This document shows, piece after piece, positions 1 to 10,516 of a DNA stretch of 64,000 nucleotides; position 1 is the stretch's first letter, and every line of letters begins with the position of its first letter. The stretch lies in contig NZ_KZ614146.1 of assembly GCF_002886185.1 (NCBI RefSeq), forward strand, positions 2,761,914 through 2,825,913, in the 5' to 3' direction. The notes beneath the pieces are model-generated. The model had not been told where the DNA came from. It searched no databases and saw only the letters and a list, made by a program, of their open reading frames with translations. A program made the translations under genes and the position numbers. This DNA comes from Salipaludibacillus neizhouensis (lineage in GTDB: Bacteria; Bacillota; Bacilli; Bacillales; Salisediminibacteriaceae).

Positions 1-1545
1 ATGTCTACTGAAACACCAAGACGAACATTTGCCATTATCTCCCACCCGGATGCTGGGAAAACAACTCTAACTGAAAAGGTACTTCTACTAGGTGGCGGAA
101 TTAGAAGCGCCGGTACTGTAAAAGGAAAAAAATCAGGAAAGTTTGCGACATCCGACTGGATGGATATTGAAAAACAACGAGGTATTTCCGTTACCTCCAG
201 CGTTATGCAGCTTTTGTATGACAATAAGCAAATTAACATTCTGGATACACCTGGTCACCAAGACTTCAGTGAGGATACTTATCGAACGCTAACAGCTGTA
301 GATACTGCAGTGATGGTTATCGACAGCGTTAAAGGGATAGAAGCCCAGACACTCAAATTATTCAAGGTGTGCCGTATGAGAGGCATTCCAATCCTTACAT
401 TTATTAATAAGTTAGACCGAGAAGGAAAAGAGCCATTAGACTTACTAGCGGAGATTGAGGAAGTATTAGAGATGGAGACTTTCCCTATGAACTGGCCAAT
501 TGGCACTGGGAAACGATTGAAAGGAATATACAGTATTCCGGATGAAACAGTGGAAATGTACAATGAAGACCATGACCGTATTATTAAACCTTATAAGGAC
601 GTAACTACATTAGAAGATTATGAGAGAGAAAACCTTGAAGGTGAGATTTCATTACTTGAGGAAGCTGGAAATGAATTTACGATAGAAAAAGTCCGAAATG
701 GTTCATTAACACCCGTTTTTTTCGGAAGTGCATTATCTAATTTTGGTGTTCAATCTTTTCTAGATCAATTTGTAAAGCTAGCGGCAGAACCTCAGGCTAG
801 AAAAGCATCTGGTGATTTTATACCACCATCCAGCCCTCATTTCTCGGGTTTTGTTTTTAAAATCCAAGCAAATATGAACCCTAATCACAGGGATCGCATT
901 GCATTTTTAAGAGTGTGTTCTGGCTCCTTTGAACGAGGGATGGAAGTAACCCTATCACGTTCAGGCAAAAAAATGAAATTAAATCAATCTCATTCTTTTT
1001 TCGCTTCAGATCGTGAAACGGTAGAAAAGGCCTTACCTGGAGATATTGTTGGTTTATATGATTCAGGTAATTTTGAAGTGGGAGATACAATCGTTGGTGG
1101 AGGTCCGAAAATCCAATACGAAGAAATGCCTCAATTCCCTCCAGAAAAATTCGCAAAAGTTACTGCGAAAAATGCTATGAAGCATAAGCAATACCATAAA
1201 GGAATGGAACAACTGGTTCAAGAAGGAACGATTCAGCTTTATAAAACACCTTATTTCGAAGATTACATTATCGGGGCTGTTGGTGAACTTCAATTCCAAG
1301 TTTTTGAGTACCGTATGAAACACGAGTACAAAGTAGACATTGATTTCATTCATATGACTCACGAACTGGCCAGATGGGTCACCAAAGGGAAGATCACAGA
1401 TCAAATGACCGATAGCAGAAAAATGCTTGTGCATGATCAACAAGGAAGATCCGTCTTACTATTCGAAAATGAATTTGCTCTTCGCTGGTTCCAGGATAAA
1501 AATCCTGATATCTCCCTCTCAACTGGTTGGGAAATCCTCGAATAA
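1..1545 (+). CDS. prfC: Peptide chain release factor 3 (possibly 5'-truncated by window edge)
   Basis: Translational GTPase of the RF3 family, which recycles RF1 or RF2 from the ribosome after peptide release. The G domain shows the P-loop SHPDAGKTT at residues 14-22, DTPGH at 82-86 and NKLD at 136-139. The switch region has the RF3-type [13 protein letters not shown], and the C-terminal third carries the usual beta-barrel and RF3 C-terminal domain. At 514 residues it is slightly shorter than the usual 520-530. The ATG is the first base of the window, so upstream sequence and ribosome binding site cannot be seen; the true start could lie upstream. It is the only plus-strand gene before a run of minus-strand genes. 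Identity is secure. Confidence 0.96.
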   Translation: MSTETPRRTFAIISHPDAGKTTLTEKVLLLGGGIRSAGTVKGKKSGKFATSDWMDIEKQRGISVTSSVMQLLYDNKQINILDTPGHQDFSEDTYRTLTAVDTAVMVIDSVKGIEAQTLKLFKVCRMRGIPILTFINKLDREGKEPLDLLAEIEEVLEMETFPMNWPIGTGKRLKGIYSIPDETVEMYNEDHDRIIKPYKDVTTLEDYERENLEGEISLLEEAGNEFTIEKVRNGSLTPVFFGSALSNFGVQSFLDQFVKLAAEPQARKASGDFIPPSSPHFSGFVFKIQANMNPNHRDRIAFLRVCSGSFERGMEVTLSRSGKKMKLNQSHSFFASDRETVEKALPGDIVGLYDSGNFEVGDTIVGGGPKIQYEEMPQFPPEKFAKVTAKNAMKHKQYHKGMEQLVQEGTIQLYKTPYFEDYIIGAVGELQFQVFEYRMKHEYKVDIDFIHMTHELARWVTKGKITDQMTDSRKMLVHDQQGRSVLLFENEFALRWFQDKNPDISLSTGWEILE

Positions 1546-1583
1546 TTATGAGCCATTAACCCGATTTACGTTTGTTTTTAGCG

Positions 1584-1609
1584 CAACAAGGAGACTCCTC
1601 TCCTTGTTG
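1584..1609. terminator. Inverted repeat between convergent genes
   Basis: Nine-base arms (caacaagga / tccttgttg) with an 8-nt loop lie between prfC and the convergent zinc-ribbon gene. A T-run follows only after about 14 nt on the plus strand, so terminator function is likely but not certain. Confidence 0.45.
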
Positions 1610-1615
1610 TTACGG

Positions 1616-1759
1616 TTAAATGGCTTTATTTTTTTTTACATACTTTCTTTTACCCAGTCCATTACAATCACGGCATGAAATAACTTTCATTCTAAACAAA
1701 AGCTTTTTCTCAACACGTCCAGTACCTCTACATTTTTTACAAATATAAACTATGGCCAT
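1616..1759 (-). CDS. Small zinc-ribbon protein (DnaJ-type CxxCxGxG repeats), 47 aa
   Basis: A 47-codon reading frame convergent with prfC. It contains two CxxCxGxG-like motifs, CKKCRGTG near residue 7 and CRDCNGLG near residue 30, the pattern of the DnaJ cysteine-rich zinc-binding domain and of small YuiA-like proteins in Bacillus. A GGTGA sequence lies about 8 nt before the ATG. The protein is very basic (many Lys and Arg), which would suit binding to nucleic acid or a chaperone partner, but that is inference. The paired cysteines argue strongly against a chance frame. Function unknown. Confidence 0.7.
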   Translation of the reverse strand: MAIVYICKKCRGTGRVEKKLLFRMKVISCRDCNGLGKRKYVKKNKAI

Positions 1760-1893
1760 GCGAATTCACCGCTTTCTCTTGTTTATTTTATTATATACCC
1801 CCTGCCACAGTATTGATACATTAATAATCTATATTAACAGAATTTTCAGTATATGTTACAGTACTGGTAATTAAATTAGTTATAGCAAATAAA

Positions 1894-1915
1894 AAAACAC
1901 CTATTAAGGTGTTTT
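1894..1915. terminator. Bidirectional hairpin terminator
   Basis: Nine-base-pair stem (aaaacacct / aggtgtttt) with an ATTA loop, flanked by A- and T-rich sequence. It lies downstream of the minus-strand Spo0E-like gene and could terminate transcription from either side. Confidence 0.6.
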
Positions 1916-2018
1916 CTCTCTCTTGAAAGTAAAGTCTTTTTAGAGGGAGGATTTATAGTCATTAATTTCATTTATTTCTATCGCTCATAGACTACAAAAG
2001 AAAGCCCGCTAGCAAATC

Positions 2019-2219
2019 TTAGTTTACAGAAGAAACCTTTGGACAGGAACACTTTTTACCAGACTGAATGACTCTTCGATATACATTCATTAAGTGGTCT
2101 AATTCCTGACTATAACGAATCGTTTCAGACGATGTAAAACCATGCTTATTTGCTGAAAGCATCATTAACTCACGTTTTAATTCCATTTGTGTTTTTAAAG
2201 AAGTTTTAAAGCACATCAT
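2019..2219 (-). CDS. Spo0E-like aspartyl-phosphate phosphatase, 66 aa
   Basis: Small protein of the Spo0E/YisI/YnzD family, whose members remove the phosphate from Spo0A~P and delay sporulation. The family signature SQELD is present at about residues 38-42, followed by the helix LDHLMNVYRR. This matches the two-helix hairpin in which the SQELD motif supplies catalytic contacts. Length is typical. A C-terminal CSCPK segment adds two cysteines whose role is unknown. A GGTGAGG sequence lies upstream of two adjacent ATG codons, so either could be the start. It stands alone between terminators. Its presence indicates a sporulating host. Confidence 0.85.
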   Translation of the reverse strand: MMCFKTSLKTQMELKRELMMLSANKHGFTSSETIRYSQELDHLMNVYRRVIQSGKKCSCPKVSSVN

Positions 2220-2431
2220 TTTAATCGCCTCACCTTAAAATCGCAATCTACAACTTAATACTTGGAAGTTACTTACTAATTATACCATACCCAGTTTTAG
2301 GATTTCCAACCTTAATCTTTAATAATTTGAACAATTATTTACAATTATTCAAATAACAGATGAAAATTAGACAAAATACCACCATATTGCCCTTTAGAAA
2401 ACGTGGTCCTAATCTATACGTTTTTTCCGTA

Positions 2432-2469
2432 AAAAAACTAGACATTCTATTAAGAATCCCTAGTTTTTT
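2432..2469 (-). terminator. Terminator of pgcA
   Basis: Inverted repeat with arms around aaaaaacta and tagtttttt, plus inner pairing across attct/agaat, 8 nt after the pgcA stop codon. A T-run follows on the minus strand. Confidence 0.8.
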
Positions 2470-2476
2470 ACATATT

Positions 2477-4210
2477 TTAAATAGCTTCTATTTTCACCAG
2501 TACTTCTTCTTTTAAACTTTCCAATTTGTTCATAGCATCTTTTTGAGAGGAACCTGTAACCCCAAAGTAACATTTAATTTTTGGTTCTGTACCAGATGGT
2601 CTTAAACAATACCATGATCCATCTGTCAATCTCATTTTCAGGACGTTCGACGAGGGAAGATGGATATCTTCTATTCTATCATTTTTCAAATAATACTTCT
2701 TGTTCGTCTGATAATCCTCTACGTTTTCCACATTGTCTGATAGGTTTCCTTGCTTACTATCATTCCGAAACTCTTCCATAATACGCTGAATCTTTTCAGC
2801 GCCTTCTTTTCCTTTGAAAACAAAAGAAGATAAGTCTTCAAAATAATAGCCGTATTTTTCATACATATTTAGCAAACCATCATAAACAGTCAAGTTCTGT
2901 TTTTTATAATATGCAGCTAACTCTGCAGAAACCAATGCTGCTTGAATGGCATCTTTATCTCTGACAAATGGCTTTATGAGATAACCAAAACTCTCTTCGT
3001 AACCAAATAAGAAGGTGAATTCTCCCGATGTTTCAAATTGGCGAATTTTTTCACCAATAAATTTAAATCCTGTCAAGACATCCAGAGTTTCTACTCCGTA
3101 AGAAGAGGCAATCGTTCTCCCTAATTCAGAGGTTACAATTGTTTTTATAACAGCCCCATTCTCAGGCAATTCATTTTTTTCTTGTTTTTTCATTAATAAG
3201 TAATCAAGCATCAACGCTCCCGTTTGGTTACCAGACAAGACTTGATAGTTTCCATCATGATCTTTGCAAGCGAGTCCTACCCTGTCTCCATCAGGATCTG
3301 TTGCAATAAGTATATCCGCGTTAACCTTTTCGCCTAAATTAATGGCTAGTTCAAATGCATCTTTTTCTTCAGGATTTGGAGAACGTACCGTTGAAAATTC
3401 TGTATCCGGCTTCGCTTGTTCCTCTACTACATGAATATTTTTAAAACCATTACTATCGAATGCTCTCATCATTGGTATTTGAGCGGCTCCATGCAATGGG
3501 GTAAAAACAATAGAAATATCTTTACCGATTTCGCGAACAATATTTCTATCTACTATGACAGAAGCCAACTCTTCGTCATAGGCATCATCTAGATCTTCTA
3601 ACACCCATGTGAGTAAACCTTGCTCTTCTAATGTAGCAGAATCTGCTGTTTTCACTTCTAACTCGTCTTCTACTGCGTCTACCATAAATATAAGTCGATC
3701 TGCATCTTCTGGAACAAGCTGTCCACCATCATCACCGTATACTTTAAACCCATTGTATTCCGGCGGATTATGACTTGCAGTAATCATGACACCTGAATGA
3801 GTCTGAAGTTTTCTGACTGCAAACGATAATTCAGGTGTAGGTCGCAGCTCTTGAAATAAATAAGCATGAATGCCATTAGCCCCGAATGTGCAAGCCGTTT
3901 CTAAGGCGAATTCCTTAGACATCCGTCGGTTATCATGAGCGATAACAACTCCATTTTCACAAGCTGATTCTCCTGCTTGCTTAATAAAATCGGCCATGCC
4001 TTGTGCAGCTTTTCGTATCGTATAGATGTTCATCCGATTCGTTCCGGGACCAATTTCTCCACGCATCCCGCCTGTTCCAAATTCAAGGTTTTTATAGAAA
4101 CTATCTTCTAAATACTTCTCATTATTTTGATAGCTTTCAAGTTCCCTTTTTGTGTTCTCGTCCAACCCTAGCTTTGATTTCCATTTTTCATACTTCATTT
4201 TCCAATCCAT
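2477..4210 (-). CDS. pgcA: Phospho-sugar mutase (alpha-phosphoglucomutase)
   Basis: Converts glucose 6-phosphate and glucose 1-phosphate, supplying UDP-glucose for teichoic acid and glycolipid synthesis. The alpha-D-phosphohexomutase fold is complete: catalytic phosphoserine loop TASHNPP with Ser at about residue 146, metal-binding loop ATDPDGDR near 305, sugar-binding loop GYEESFGY, and the phosphate-binding RPSGTEPK near the C-terminus. At 577 aa it has the length of the Bacillus PgcA/YhxB group. AAGGAGG lies 7 nt before the ATG. In B. subtilis pgcA (yhxB) follows glpD, and the same order is kept here with an 86-bp gap. Confidence 0.93.
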   Translation of the reverse strand: MDWKMKYEKWKSKLGLDENTKRELESYQNNEKYLEDSFYKNLEFGTGGMRGEIGPGTNRMNIYTIRKAAQGMADFIKQAGESACENGVVIAHDNRRMSKEFALETACTFGANGIHAYLFQELRPTPELSFAVRKLQTHSGVMITASHNPPEYNGFKVYGDDGGQLVPEDADRLIFMVDAVEDELEVKTADSATLEEQGLLTWVLEDLDDAYDEELASVIVDRNIVREIGKDISIVFTPLHGAAQIPMMRAFDSNGFKNIHVVEEQAKPDTEFSTVRSPNPEEKDAFELAINLGEKVNADILIATDPDGDRVGLACKDHDGNYQVLSGNQTGALMLDYLLMKKQEKNELPENGAVIKTIVTSELGRTIASSYGVETLDVLTGFKFIGEKIRQFETSGEFTFLFGYEESFGYLIKPFVRDKDAIQAALVSAELAAYYKKQNLTVYDGLLNMYEKYGYYFEDLSSFVFKGKEGAEKIQRIMEEFRNDSKQGNLSDNVENVEDYQTNKKYYLKNDRIEDIHLPSSNVLKMRLTDGSWYCLRPSGTEPKIKCYFGVTGSSQKDAMNKLESLKEEVLVKIEAI

Positions 4211-4296
4211 ATATCATTTCCTCCTTATGGGCTTACGTACCTATCTTATTTATACGCATTTTTCCACTCGGAGTAAAGGGTAGATTTAAAGTGTTT

Positions 4297-5952
4297 TTAG
4301 CTTATTTTTACCGGATTTGTCGAATAGAAGATTTCATCGTCCAAAATCTTCTCATGTTTCTTTTTCTCTTCTTCCGTCCAATGAAAACGATCAGCCATAT
4401 AGTCCAGAACACCAAGCTTTTTTTCACGGACAAAGGCAATATTGAAAAACAATGCACTCGTTCTGCGATTAAAGAAATCTATCGGTGATACCACCATTTC
4501 TTCCTCGATTCCATATACTAAAGAAGCAAAGACTCCTGCCGATAATTGATAGTGTTCCCCTTCATTGCCATGAGTTTCAATAATTTCAAAAACCCGCTTT
4601 ACATTTGATCCATATAAAGAAGTTAATCTTTCTGCTTCTTCTGCAGATAATCCGATTTTTTTACCATTACTAATCCATTCCTTTTTAAATGCTTCGAAGT
4701 TCTGAGATCCGCCTGTTTCTCCTCCTGACAATACGATGGACGCCGTTTGACATGAATTTTTTCGTTTTAAGTCTTTCGAAACGATATCAACAATCCGCTC
4801 GGCCATTTTTCGATATCCGGTTAATTTTCCACCTGCTATCGATAAAAGACCTGAATTTGATTGGAAGATTTCATCTTTTCTAGAAATCTCAGAAGCACTT
4901 TTTCCTTCTTCATGTATGAGTGGTCGAAGTCCCGCCCAGTTCGATTCTACATCTTCTCGTATTAGTTTGATTGAGGGGAACATATCATTAGCAGCATCGA
5001 TGATATAGTTTAAATCCTCTTCTGTCATCCGAGGAGAGGCAATGTCTTTCGCATAATGTGTATCTGTTGTTCCAACATAGGTTTTACCGCCCCTAGGAAT
5101 TGCGAAAAGCATTCGACCATCATCTTTTGTATCAAAATAGACGGCTTGCTTTAACGGAAAGCGAGACTGATCAATGACTAGGTGAACACCTTTTGTTAAA
5201 TATAAGTATTTACCCTGCTTAGAATTGTCTTTTTCTCTCAGTTCATCTACCCATGGCCCAGATGCGTTAACTACTTTTTTTGCATGAATCTCATAGGTTT
5301 TTCCGGAAATTAGATCTTCCACTTTTGCACCTATTACTTTTCCATTTTTATAAAGTAACGACTGAGCCTTTGTATAGTTAACAGCCTTGGTCCCTCTGTG
5401 AACCGCTTCTTTCATAATTTCGAGCGTCAGTCTCGCATCATCTGTTTTATATTCCACATAAACGCCTGCACCTTTAAGCTTATCCGTTCTAAGCAAAGGT
5501 TCACGTTTCATTGCTTCTTTTTTGCTTAGCATGTTTCTTCGTTCTTTTCGTTTCACACCAGCTAAATAATCATAGACTTTCAAACCGAGGGAACTTGCCA
5601 ATTTACCAAAAGTTCCTCCTTGTATGATCGGAAGCATCATCCACTCTGGATTCGTCACATGCGGAGCATTCTCATAGACAATCGCTCGTTCTTTTCCTAC
5701 CTCAGAAACGATTTTAAATTCAAATTGTTTTAAATATCTTAATCCCCCGTGCACCAATTTCGTTGACCGACTAGACGTTCCAGCCGCAAAATCTTGCATT
5801 TCAACTAATCCAGTTGTTAATCCTCTATCTATCGCATCAAGTGCAATTCCTGCACCTGTAATTCCCCCTCCTATAACAAGCAAATCTACTTCTTTTGCTT
5901 GCAATTCATCTAAATACACTTTTCGCTGTAATGCAGAAAATGGTTTAACCAT
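4297..5952 (-). CDS. glpD: Aerobic glycerol-3-phosphate dehydrogenase
   Basis: FAD-dependent membrane-associated enzyme that oxidises sn-glycerol 3-phosphate to dihydroxyacetone phosphate and passes electrons to menaquinone. The FAD-binding dinucleotide fold VIGGGITGAG is at residues 26-35. Family motifs include AAGTSSRSTKLVHGG, AIPRGGKTYVGTTDT and NWAGLRPL. The 551-aa length is normal. It follows glpK but has its own promoter and a leader terminator of the GlpP-controlled type (separate entries), so it should be induced by glycerol 3-phosphate. Confidence 0.96.
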   Translation of the reverse strand: MVKPFSALQRKVYLDELQAKEVDLLVIGGGITGAGIALDAIDRGLTTGLVEMQDFAAGTSSRSTKLVHGGLRYLKQFEFKIVSEVGKERAIVYENAPHVTNPEWMMLPIIQGGTFGKLASSLGLKVYDYLAGVKRKERRNMLSKKEAMKREPLLRTDKLKGAGVYVEYKTDDARLTLEIMKEAVHRGTKAVNYTKAQSLLYKNGKVIGAKVEDLISGKTYEIHAKKVVNASGPWVDELREKDNSKQGKYLYLTKGVHLVIDQSRFPLKQAVYFDTKDDGRMLFAIPRGGKTYVGTTDTHYAKDIASPRMTEEDLNYIIDAANDMFPSIKLIREDVESNWAGLRPLIHEEGKSASEISRKDEIFQSNSGLLSIAGGKLTGYRKMAERIVDIVSKDLKRKNSCQTASIVLSGGETGGSQNFEAFKKEWISNGKKIGLSAEEAERLTSLYGSNVKRVFEIIETHGNEGEHYQLSAGVFASLVYGIEEEMVVSPIDFFNRRTSALFFNIAFVREKKLGVLDYMADRFHWTEEEKKKHEKILDDEIFYSTNPVKIS

Positions 5953-5988
5953 ATTAGAACACCCTTCCTATTTGTAAAAAAATGTAAT

Positions 5989-6054
5989 AAAAAAAGAGAC
6001 TACAACAACTTATGCATTAAGAGTTTTCTCTCATGCGCAAGTGATGTAGTCTCT
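5989..6054 (-). promoter_or_regulatory. glpD leader terminator, GlpP antitermination target
   Basis: The untranslated leader of glpD holds an inverted repeat, agagactac at 5995-6003 and gtagtctct at 6046-6054, followed on the minus strand by a run of seven Ts. This is an intrinsic terminator about 40 nt before the glpD start codon. In B. subtilis such a leader terminator is overcome by GlpP bound to glycerol 3-phosphate, and glpP lies in this window. The sequence ATGGAGA just before the stem is shared with the glpF leader and may be part of the GlpP target (inference). Confidence 0.8.
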
Positions 6055-6097
6055 CCATAATCTCCAGACCATTTCATACGTTTATTAAATTAATTTC

Positions 6098-6127
6098 ATT
6101 GTAACACAGTTTTATTAACTTTTACAA
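6098..6127 (-). promoter_or_regulatory. Predicted SigA promoter of glpD
   Basis: On the minus strand TTGTAA (6122-6127), 18 nt, then TACAAT (6098-6103) with an upstream TGT giving an extended -10 element. The predicted transcript starts just before the leader terminator. Confidence 0.55.
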
Positions 6128-6147
6128 TATTGGATATGCTCATTAAT

Positions 6148-7659
<1,512 letters not shown>

Positions 7660-8508
7660 CTATTGTGCTTTTGTTGTTGTTGGATTATGAAATACTTCCT
7701 TATTAGGCAGTGACTCTAGATCTTTCTTATGAAGCTGCATAGATAGAAATAGTACTGCGAAAAATGCAGCTATAAATATCCATAATGCATTATAGACCAT
7801 GCCTTCAAATAATGCCGCATATGTTAGAGAACCTAATCCTCCTCCAATAATTGGTCCAGCAATGGGCACCCATGAGTATGCCCAATTTGAATTCCCTTTT
7901 CCTACAATCGGTAAAACAGCATGGGCAATTCTCGGTCCCAAATCACGCGCAGGATTAATTGCATATCCAGTCGTACCTCCTAAAGAAAGGCCAATTGCTA
8001 CGATTAAACAGCCAACAATTAATGGATTTAAACCTTCAGTAAATTCGTTAGCACCAATGAACAATAAACCAATTACTAATACAAACGTACCGAGTACTTC
8101 ACTGAAATAATTTGACGGCGTGTGTTTAATTGCTGGATCTGTTGCAAATACAGCTAGTTTCGCGCCTGGATCATCTGTATCTCTAAAATGGGCATAATAT
8201 TGGAACCATACTAGTGTAGCACCTATAAATGCTCCTATTAATTGAGCAAGAATATAACTTGGTACTTGTGACCAAGGGAATTCGCCTATCAAAGCAAAAC
8301 CAACAGTAACAGCTGGATTTAAGTGCGCACCGCTAACTTCCCCGACTGCATATACTCCTAAAGCAACTCCCAGTCCCCAAGCAACCGTAATGACTATCCA
8401 GCCACTCGCTTCAGCTTTTGATCCTTTTAGTACCACACCTGCAACAACACCGGCTCCAAAAATGATTAAGATCATTGTACCAAAAATTTCCCCTACAAAT
8501 GGTGACAT
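7660..8508 (-). CDS. glpF: Glycerol uptake facilitator (aquaglyceroporin)
   Basis: MIP-family channel for passive glycerol entry. The two half-helix signatures are intact: HLNPAVTVG with NPA at 64-66 and YAINPARDLGPR with NPA at 185-187; the Asp and Arg after the second NPA are typical of glycerol rather than water channels. About six hydrophobic helices are visible. I place the start at the ATG at 8508 (282 aa), preceded by GGGGGAAAGG. The longer frame up to 8562 would begin inside the leader terminator and is not credible. First gene of the glpFK operon, controlled by GlpP antitermination and CcpA. Confidence 0.95.
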   Translation of the reverse strand: MSPFVGEIFGTMILIIFGAGVVAGVVLKGSKAEASGWIVITVAWGLGVALGVYAVGEVSGAHLNPAVTVGFALIGEFPWSQVPSYILAQLIGAFIGATLVWFQYYAHFRDTDDPGAKLAVFATDPAIKHTPSNYFSEVLGTFVLVIGLLFIGANEFTEGLNPLIVGCLIVAIGLSLGGTTGYAINPARDLGPRIAHAVLPIVGKGNSNWAYSWVPIAGPIIGGGLGSLTYAALFEGMVYNALWIFIAAFFAVLFLSMQLHKKDLESLPNKEVFHNPTTTKAQ

Positions 8509-8534
8509 ATCCTTTCCCCCTTTAAAAGTAGTTA

Positions 8535-8602
8535 GAGACACAAAAAACCAACGAAAATACACCCAGGGCTTTTATGGCCTTCGTGTATTTTCGTTGGTCT
8601 CC
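8535..8602 (-). promoter_or_regulatory. glpFK leader terminator, GlpP antitermination target
   Basis: A long inverted repeat (arms accaacgaaaatacac and gtgtattttcgttggt, 16 bp) occupies the glpF leader and is followed on the minus strand by a T-run. It is a strong intrinsic terminator. ATGGAGA sits directly before the stem, as in the glpD leader. By analogy with B. subtilis, GlpP with glycerol 3-phosphate allows read-through. Confidence 0.82.
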
Positions 8603-8638
8603 ATGTCTCCACCGAAAAAATTTATTAACTTAGGTTCT

Positions 8639-8668
8639 ATTGAAACACAGGTTTGTAAACGTTGTCAA
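8639..8668 (-). promoter_or_regulatory. Predicted SigA promoter of glpFK
   Basis: Consensus -35 TTGACA at 8663-8668 on the minus strand, 18-nt spacer, and a weak -10 TTCAAT at 8639-8644. It drives the leader that holds the GlpP-type terminator. Confidence 0.55.
8654..8667. promoter_or_regulatory. cre site (CcpA), perfect match
   Basis: TGTAAACGTTGTCA fits the cre consensus TGWAANCGNTNWCA at all fourteen positions. It overlaps the -35 box of the glpFK promoter, so CcpA with HPr-Ser-P should repress glycerol uptake when glucose is present. Confidence 0.8.
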
Positions 8669-8711
8669 CTTGAAAATAGTAAAAATTGGATAGATTTTTA
8701 GAATATGAGAT

Positions 8712-9269
8712 TTAATTCTCATATTTTTCCTGATTCCAAAGAGCGCGGTTCGAAGTTGTAACAGTTGTCGCTCCGGCGTTTATTGCTGATTCGACCTCTT
8801 CATCCGTTCGAATAAGTCCGCCTGCTATAATCGGAATATTAGTTTTCTGATAAATTTCCTGAATAATATGAGGAATTACCCCCGGCAGTACTTCAATACA
8901 ATCCGGTTCAATATGTTCAAGCATATTATAACTAGATTCAAGTGCAATAGAATCTAGTAAAAATAACCGTTGTATCGTAATTAATTTGGCTTTCTTAGCA
9001 GTACTTAAGACCCCTTTTCTTGTCGAAATAAGTCCATCAGGCCGGATATCACGACATAAAAATTGAGCCGCATACTCATCACTTTTAAGACCTTGCACCA
9101 GGTCCGCATGCAGTAGTACCTTTTTATCATTGTCATGCAGCATTTTGACAATACTTTTTAACTGGCCTATGTGCGTGTTAAGTAAAACAACATACTCATA
9201 ATCTGTTTTTACTACTTTATCTAAATCTTTTAAATCACGGATTGCAGGTAATATCTTTGAGTTAAACAT
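8712..9269 (-). CDS. glpP: Glycerol uptake operon antiterminator
   Basis: RNA-binding antiterminator that senses glycerol 3-phosphate and allows transcription through the leader terminators of glpFK and glpD. The 185-aa protein has a TIM-barrel-like pattern seen in the family: LLHADLVQGLKSDEYA near 52-67, ILPAIRD at the N-terminus, and PIIAGGLIRTDEEV near the end resembling a phosphate-binding loop. A GGGGAG sequence lies before the ATG. It sits 16 bp after galM and directly upstream of its target glpF. The stop codon lies in the loop of a small hairpin (8702-8725). Confidence 0.95.
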   Translation of the reverse strand: MFNSKILPAIRDLKDLDKVVKTDYEYVVLLNTHIGQLKSIVKMLHDNDKKVLLHADLVQGLKSDEYAAQFLCRDIRPDGLISTRKGVLSTAKKAKLITIQRLFLLDSIALESSYNMLEHIEPDCIEVLPGVIPHIIQEIYQKTNIPIIAGGLIRTDEEVESAINAGATTVTTSNRALWNQEKYEN

Positions 9270-9285
9270 GACACTCCCCTATCCT

Positions 9286-10296
9286 TTAATATCTGAGATG
9301 GAATACAGTTCTTTTTTCATAAATCTCATCTTTATTTAATAAATATGATTCATTTTGATTTGGCACCTCTTGAGTTTCCAAACAAATACCTGCATACTTT
9401 GCTGCTTTACCGCCATTTAACAGTGGAGTCGCTTGAATTTGATTCGCTGAATAAATGACTACAGCTGGGTCATCTGTTTTGACTCTGATCGAACGTCCTG
9501 ACTGGTCATCGGTCAACACAATTTTTTCTTCCGCCTGTTTATCGAGTAAAAACGGATGATCTATTCCTCCACCAACAAGAGCAACTTGCTCTTCAGAACT
9601 TTCCATTGCAAGCTTAATTTTTTTCTTCGTTTTAAAATTAAACGCATCTATTTCTTCTACATTTAGTTTCTCTTTTGGTATTGATCCTTGATCCAATACA
9701 TAAACCTCATTACTTGCCAATTGTAAGTCATGGTCCAGTATATCTTGTTTCATATCACCTGATAGATTAAAATATGCGTGGTTTGTTAAATTAATAGGTG
9801 TCGTTTTATCCGTTTCCGCATGATAATCAATAATAAACTGATTATCCTCCGTCAATTGATACGTCACCTGGAACTTTACATTTCCGGGATAATCATCTTC
9901 TCCATCTGGACTCGTGTACTCGAAATGTAAAGCTGAGTTTTCTTCTGTCACATTCCAAAAGCTCTTAGATAATCCATTTACTCCTCCGTGTAAATGGTTG
10001 TCACCATCATTTAAAGCCAATGACACAGTCTCGCCATCTATGTATAGCTTTCCATCTGCTGTTCTTCCTGCTGTTCTGCCAACTATTACACCTAGGTAAT
10101 AGGGATTCTTTTCATACAAAGCATAATCATCATACGAAATAATTACATTTTCTTTAACTCCATTTTTATCAGGTACATTCAGTTCCGTGATAGCACCCCC
10201 GTAATTTAAAGCCGTTAGTTCTACTCCATTACTATTTGATATCGTATAAGCATAAACCGATTTATCCTGAAAAGTTCCTACGTGTTTTTTTGCCAT
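9286..10296 (-). CDS. galM: Aldose 1-epimerase (mutarotase)
   Basis: Interconverts alpha and beta anomers of aldohexoses. Family hallmarks are NYGGAITELNVPDKNG near the N-terminus, GVIVGRTAGR, the LTNHAYFNL motif whose His is catalytic, and a C-terminal GICLETQEVPN whose Glu acts as the base. The 336-aa length is usual. GAGAGGAAG lies upstream of the ATG. Only 16 bp separate it from glpP, so the two may form one transcript. A weak cre-like sequence (11 of 14 positions) occurs at 10333-10346. Context does not reveal which sugar it serves. Confidence 0.92.
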   Translation of the reverse strand: MAKKHVGTFQDKSVYAYTISNSNGVELTALNYGGAITELNVPDKNGVKENVIISYDDYALYEKNPYYLGVIVGRTAGRTADGKLYIDGETVSLALNDGDNHLHGGVNGLSKSFWNVTEENSALHFEYTSPDGEDDYPGNVKFQVTYQLTEDNQFIIDYHAETDKTTPINLTNHAYFNLSGDMKQDILDHDLQLASNEVYVLDQGSIPKEKLNVEEIDAFNFKTKKKIKLAMESSEEQVALVGGGIDHPFLLDKQAEEKIVLTDDQSGRSIRVKTDDPAVVIYSANQIQATPLLNGGKAAKYAGICLETQEVPNQNESYLLNKDEIYEKRTVFHLRY

Positions 10297-10445
10297 GTTA
10301 TAATCTTCCTCTCTGATAATGATCTCACTATTAGAAAACGCTCTCTATTTATTGTAGCCGAATAATGAGAGCAAATAAAGAAAACTTACCTTAAGATTAA
10401 AAAAAGTTCCTATAATTTACATAAACTAATCTATAAACATCAAAA

Positions 10446-10482
10446 GGTGTGACAAAAGTCTCGCTAGATCTTTTGTCACACC
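10446..10482 (-). terminator. Terminator after the GNAT-nitrilase gene
   Basis: Thirteen-base arms ggtgtgacaaaag and cttttgtcacacc with an 11-nt loop; TTTTG follows on the minus strand. Confidence 0.8.
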
Positions 10483-10516
10483 TATTAATATCAGATCTCA
10501 TTTACATCTAGAATCT

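Noticed and set aside
8509..8562. N-terminal extension of glpF
   Set aside because: It would be translated from inside the leader terminator; the ATG at 8508 has a proper ribosome site.
10333..10346. cre-like sequence upstream of galM
   Set aside because: Three mismatches to the consensus; too weak to list as a site.
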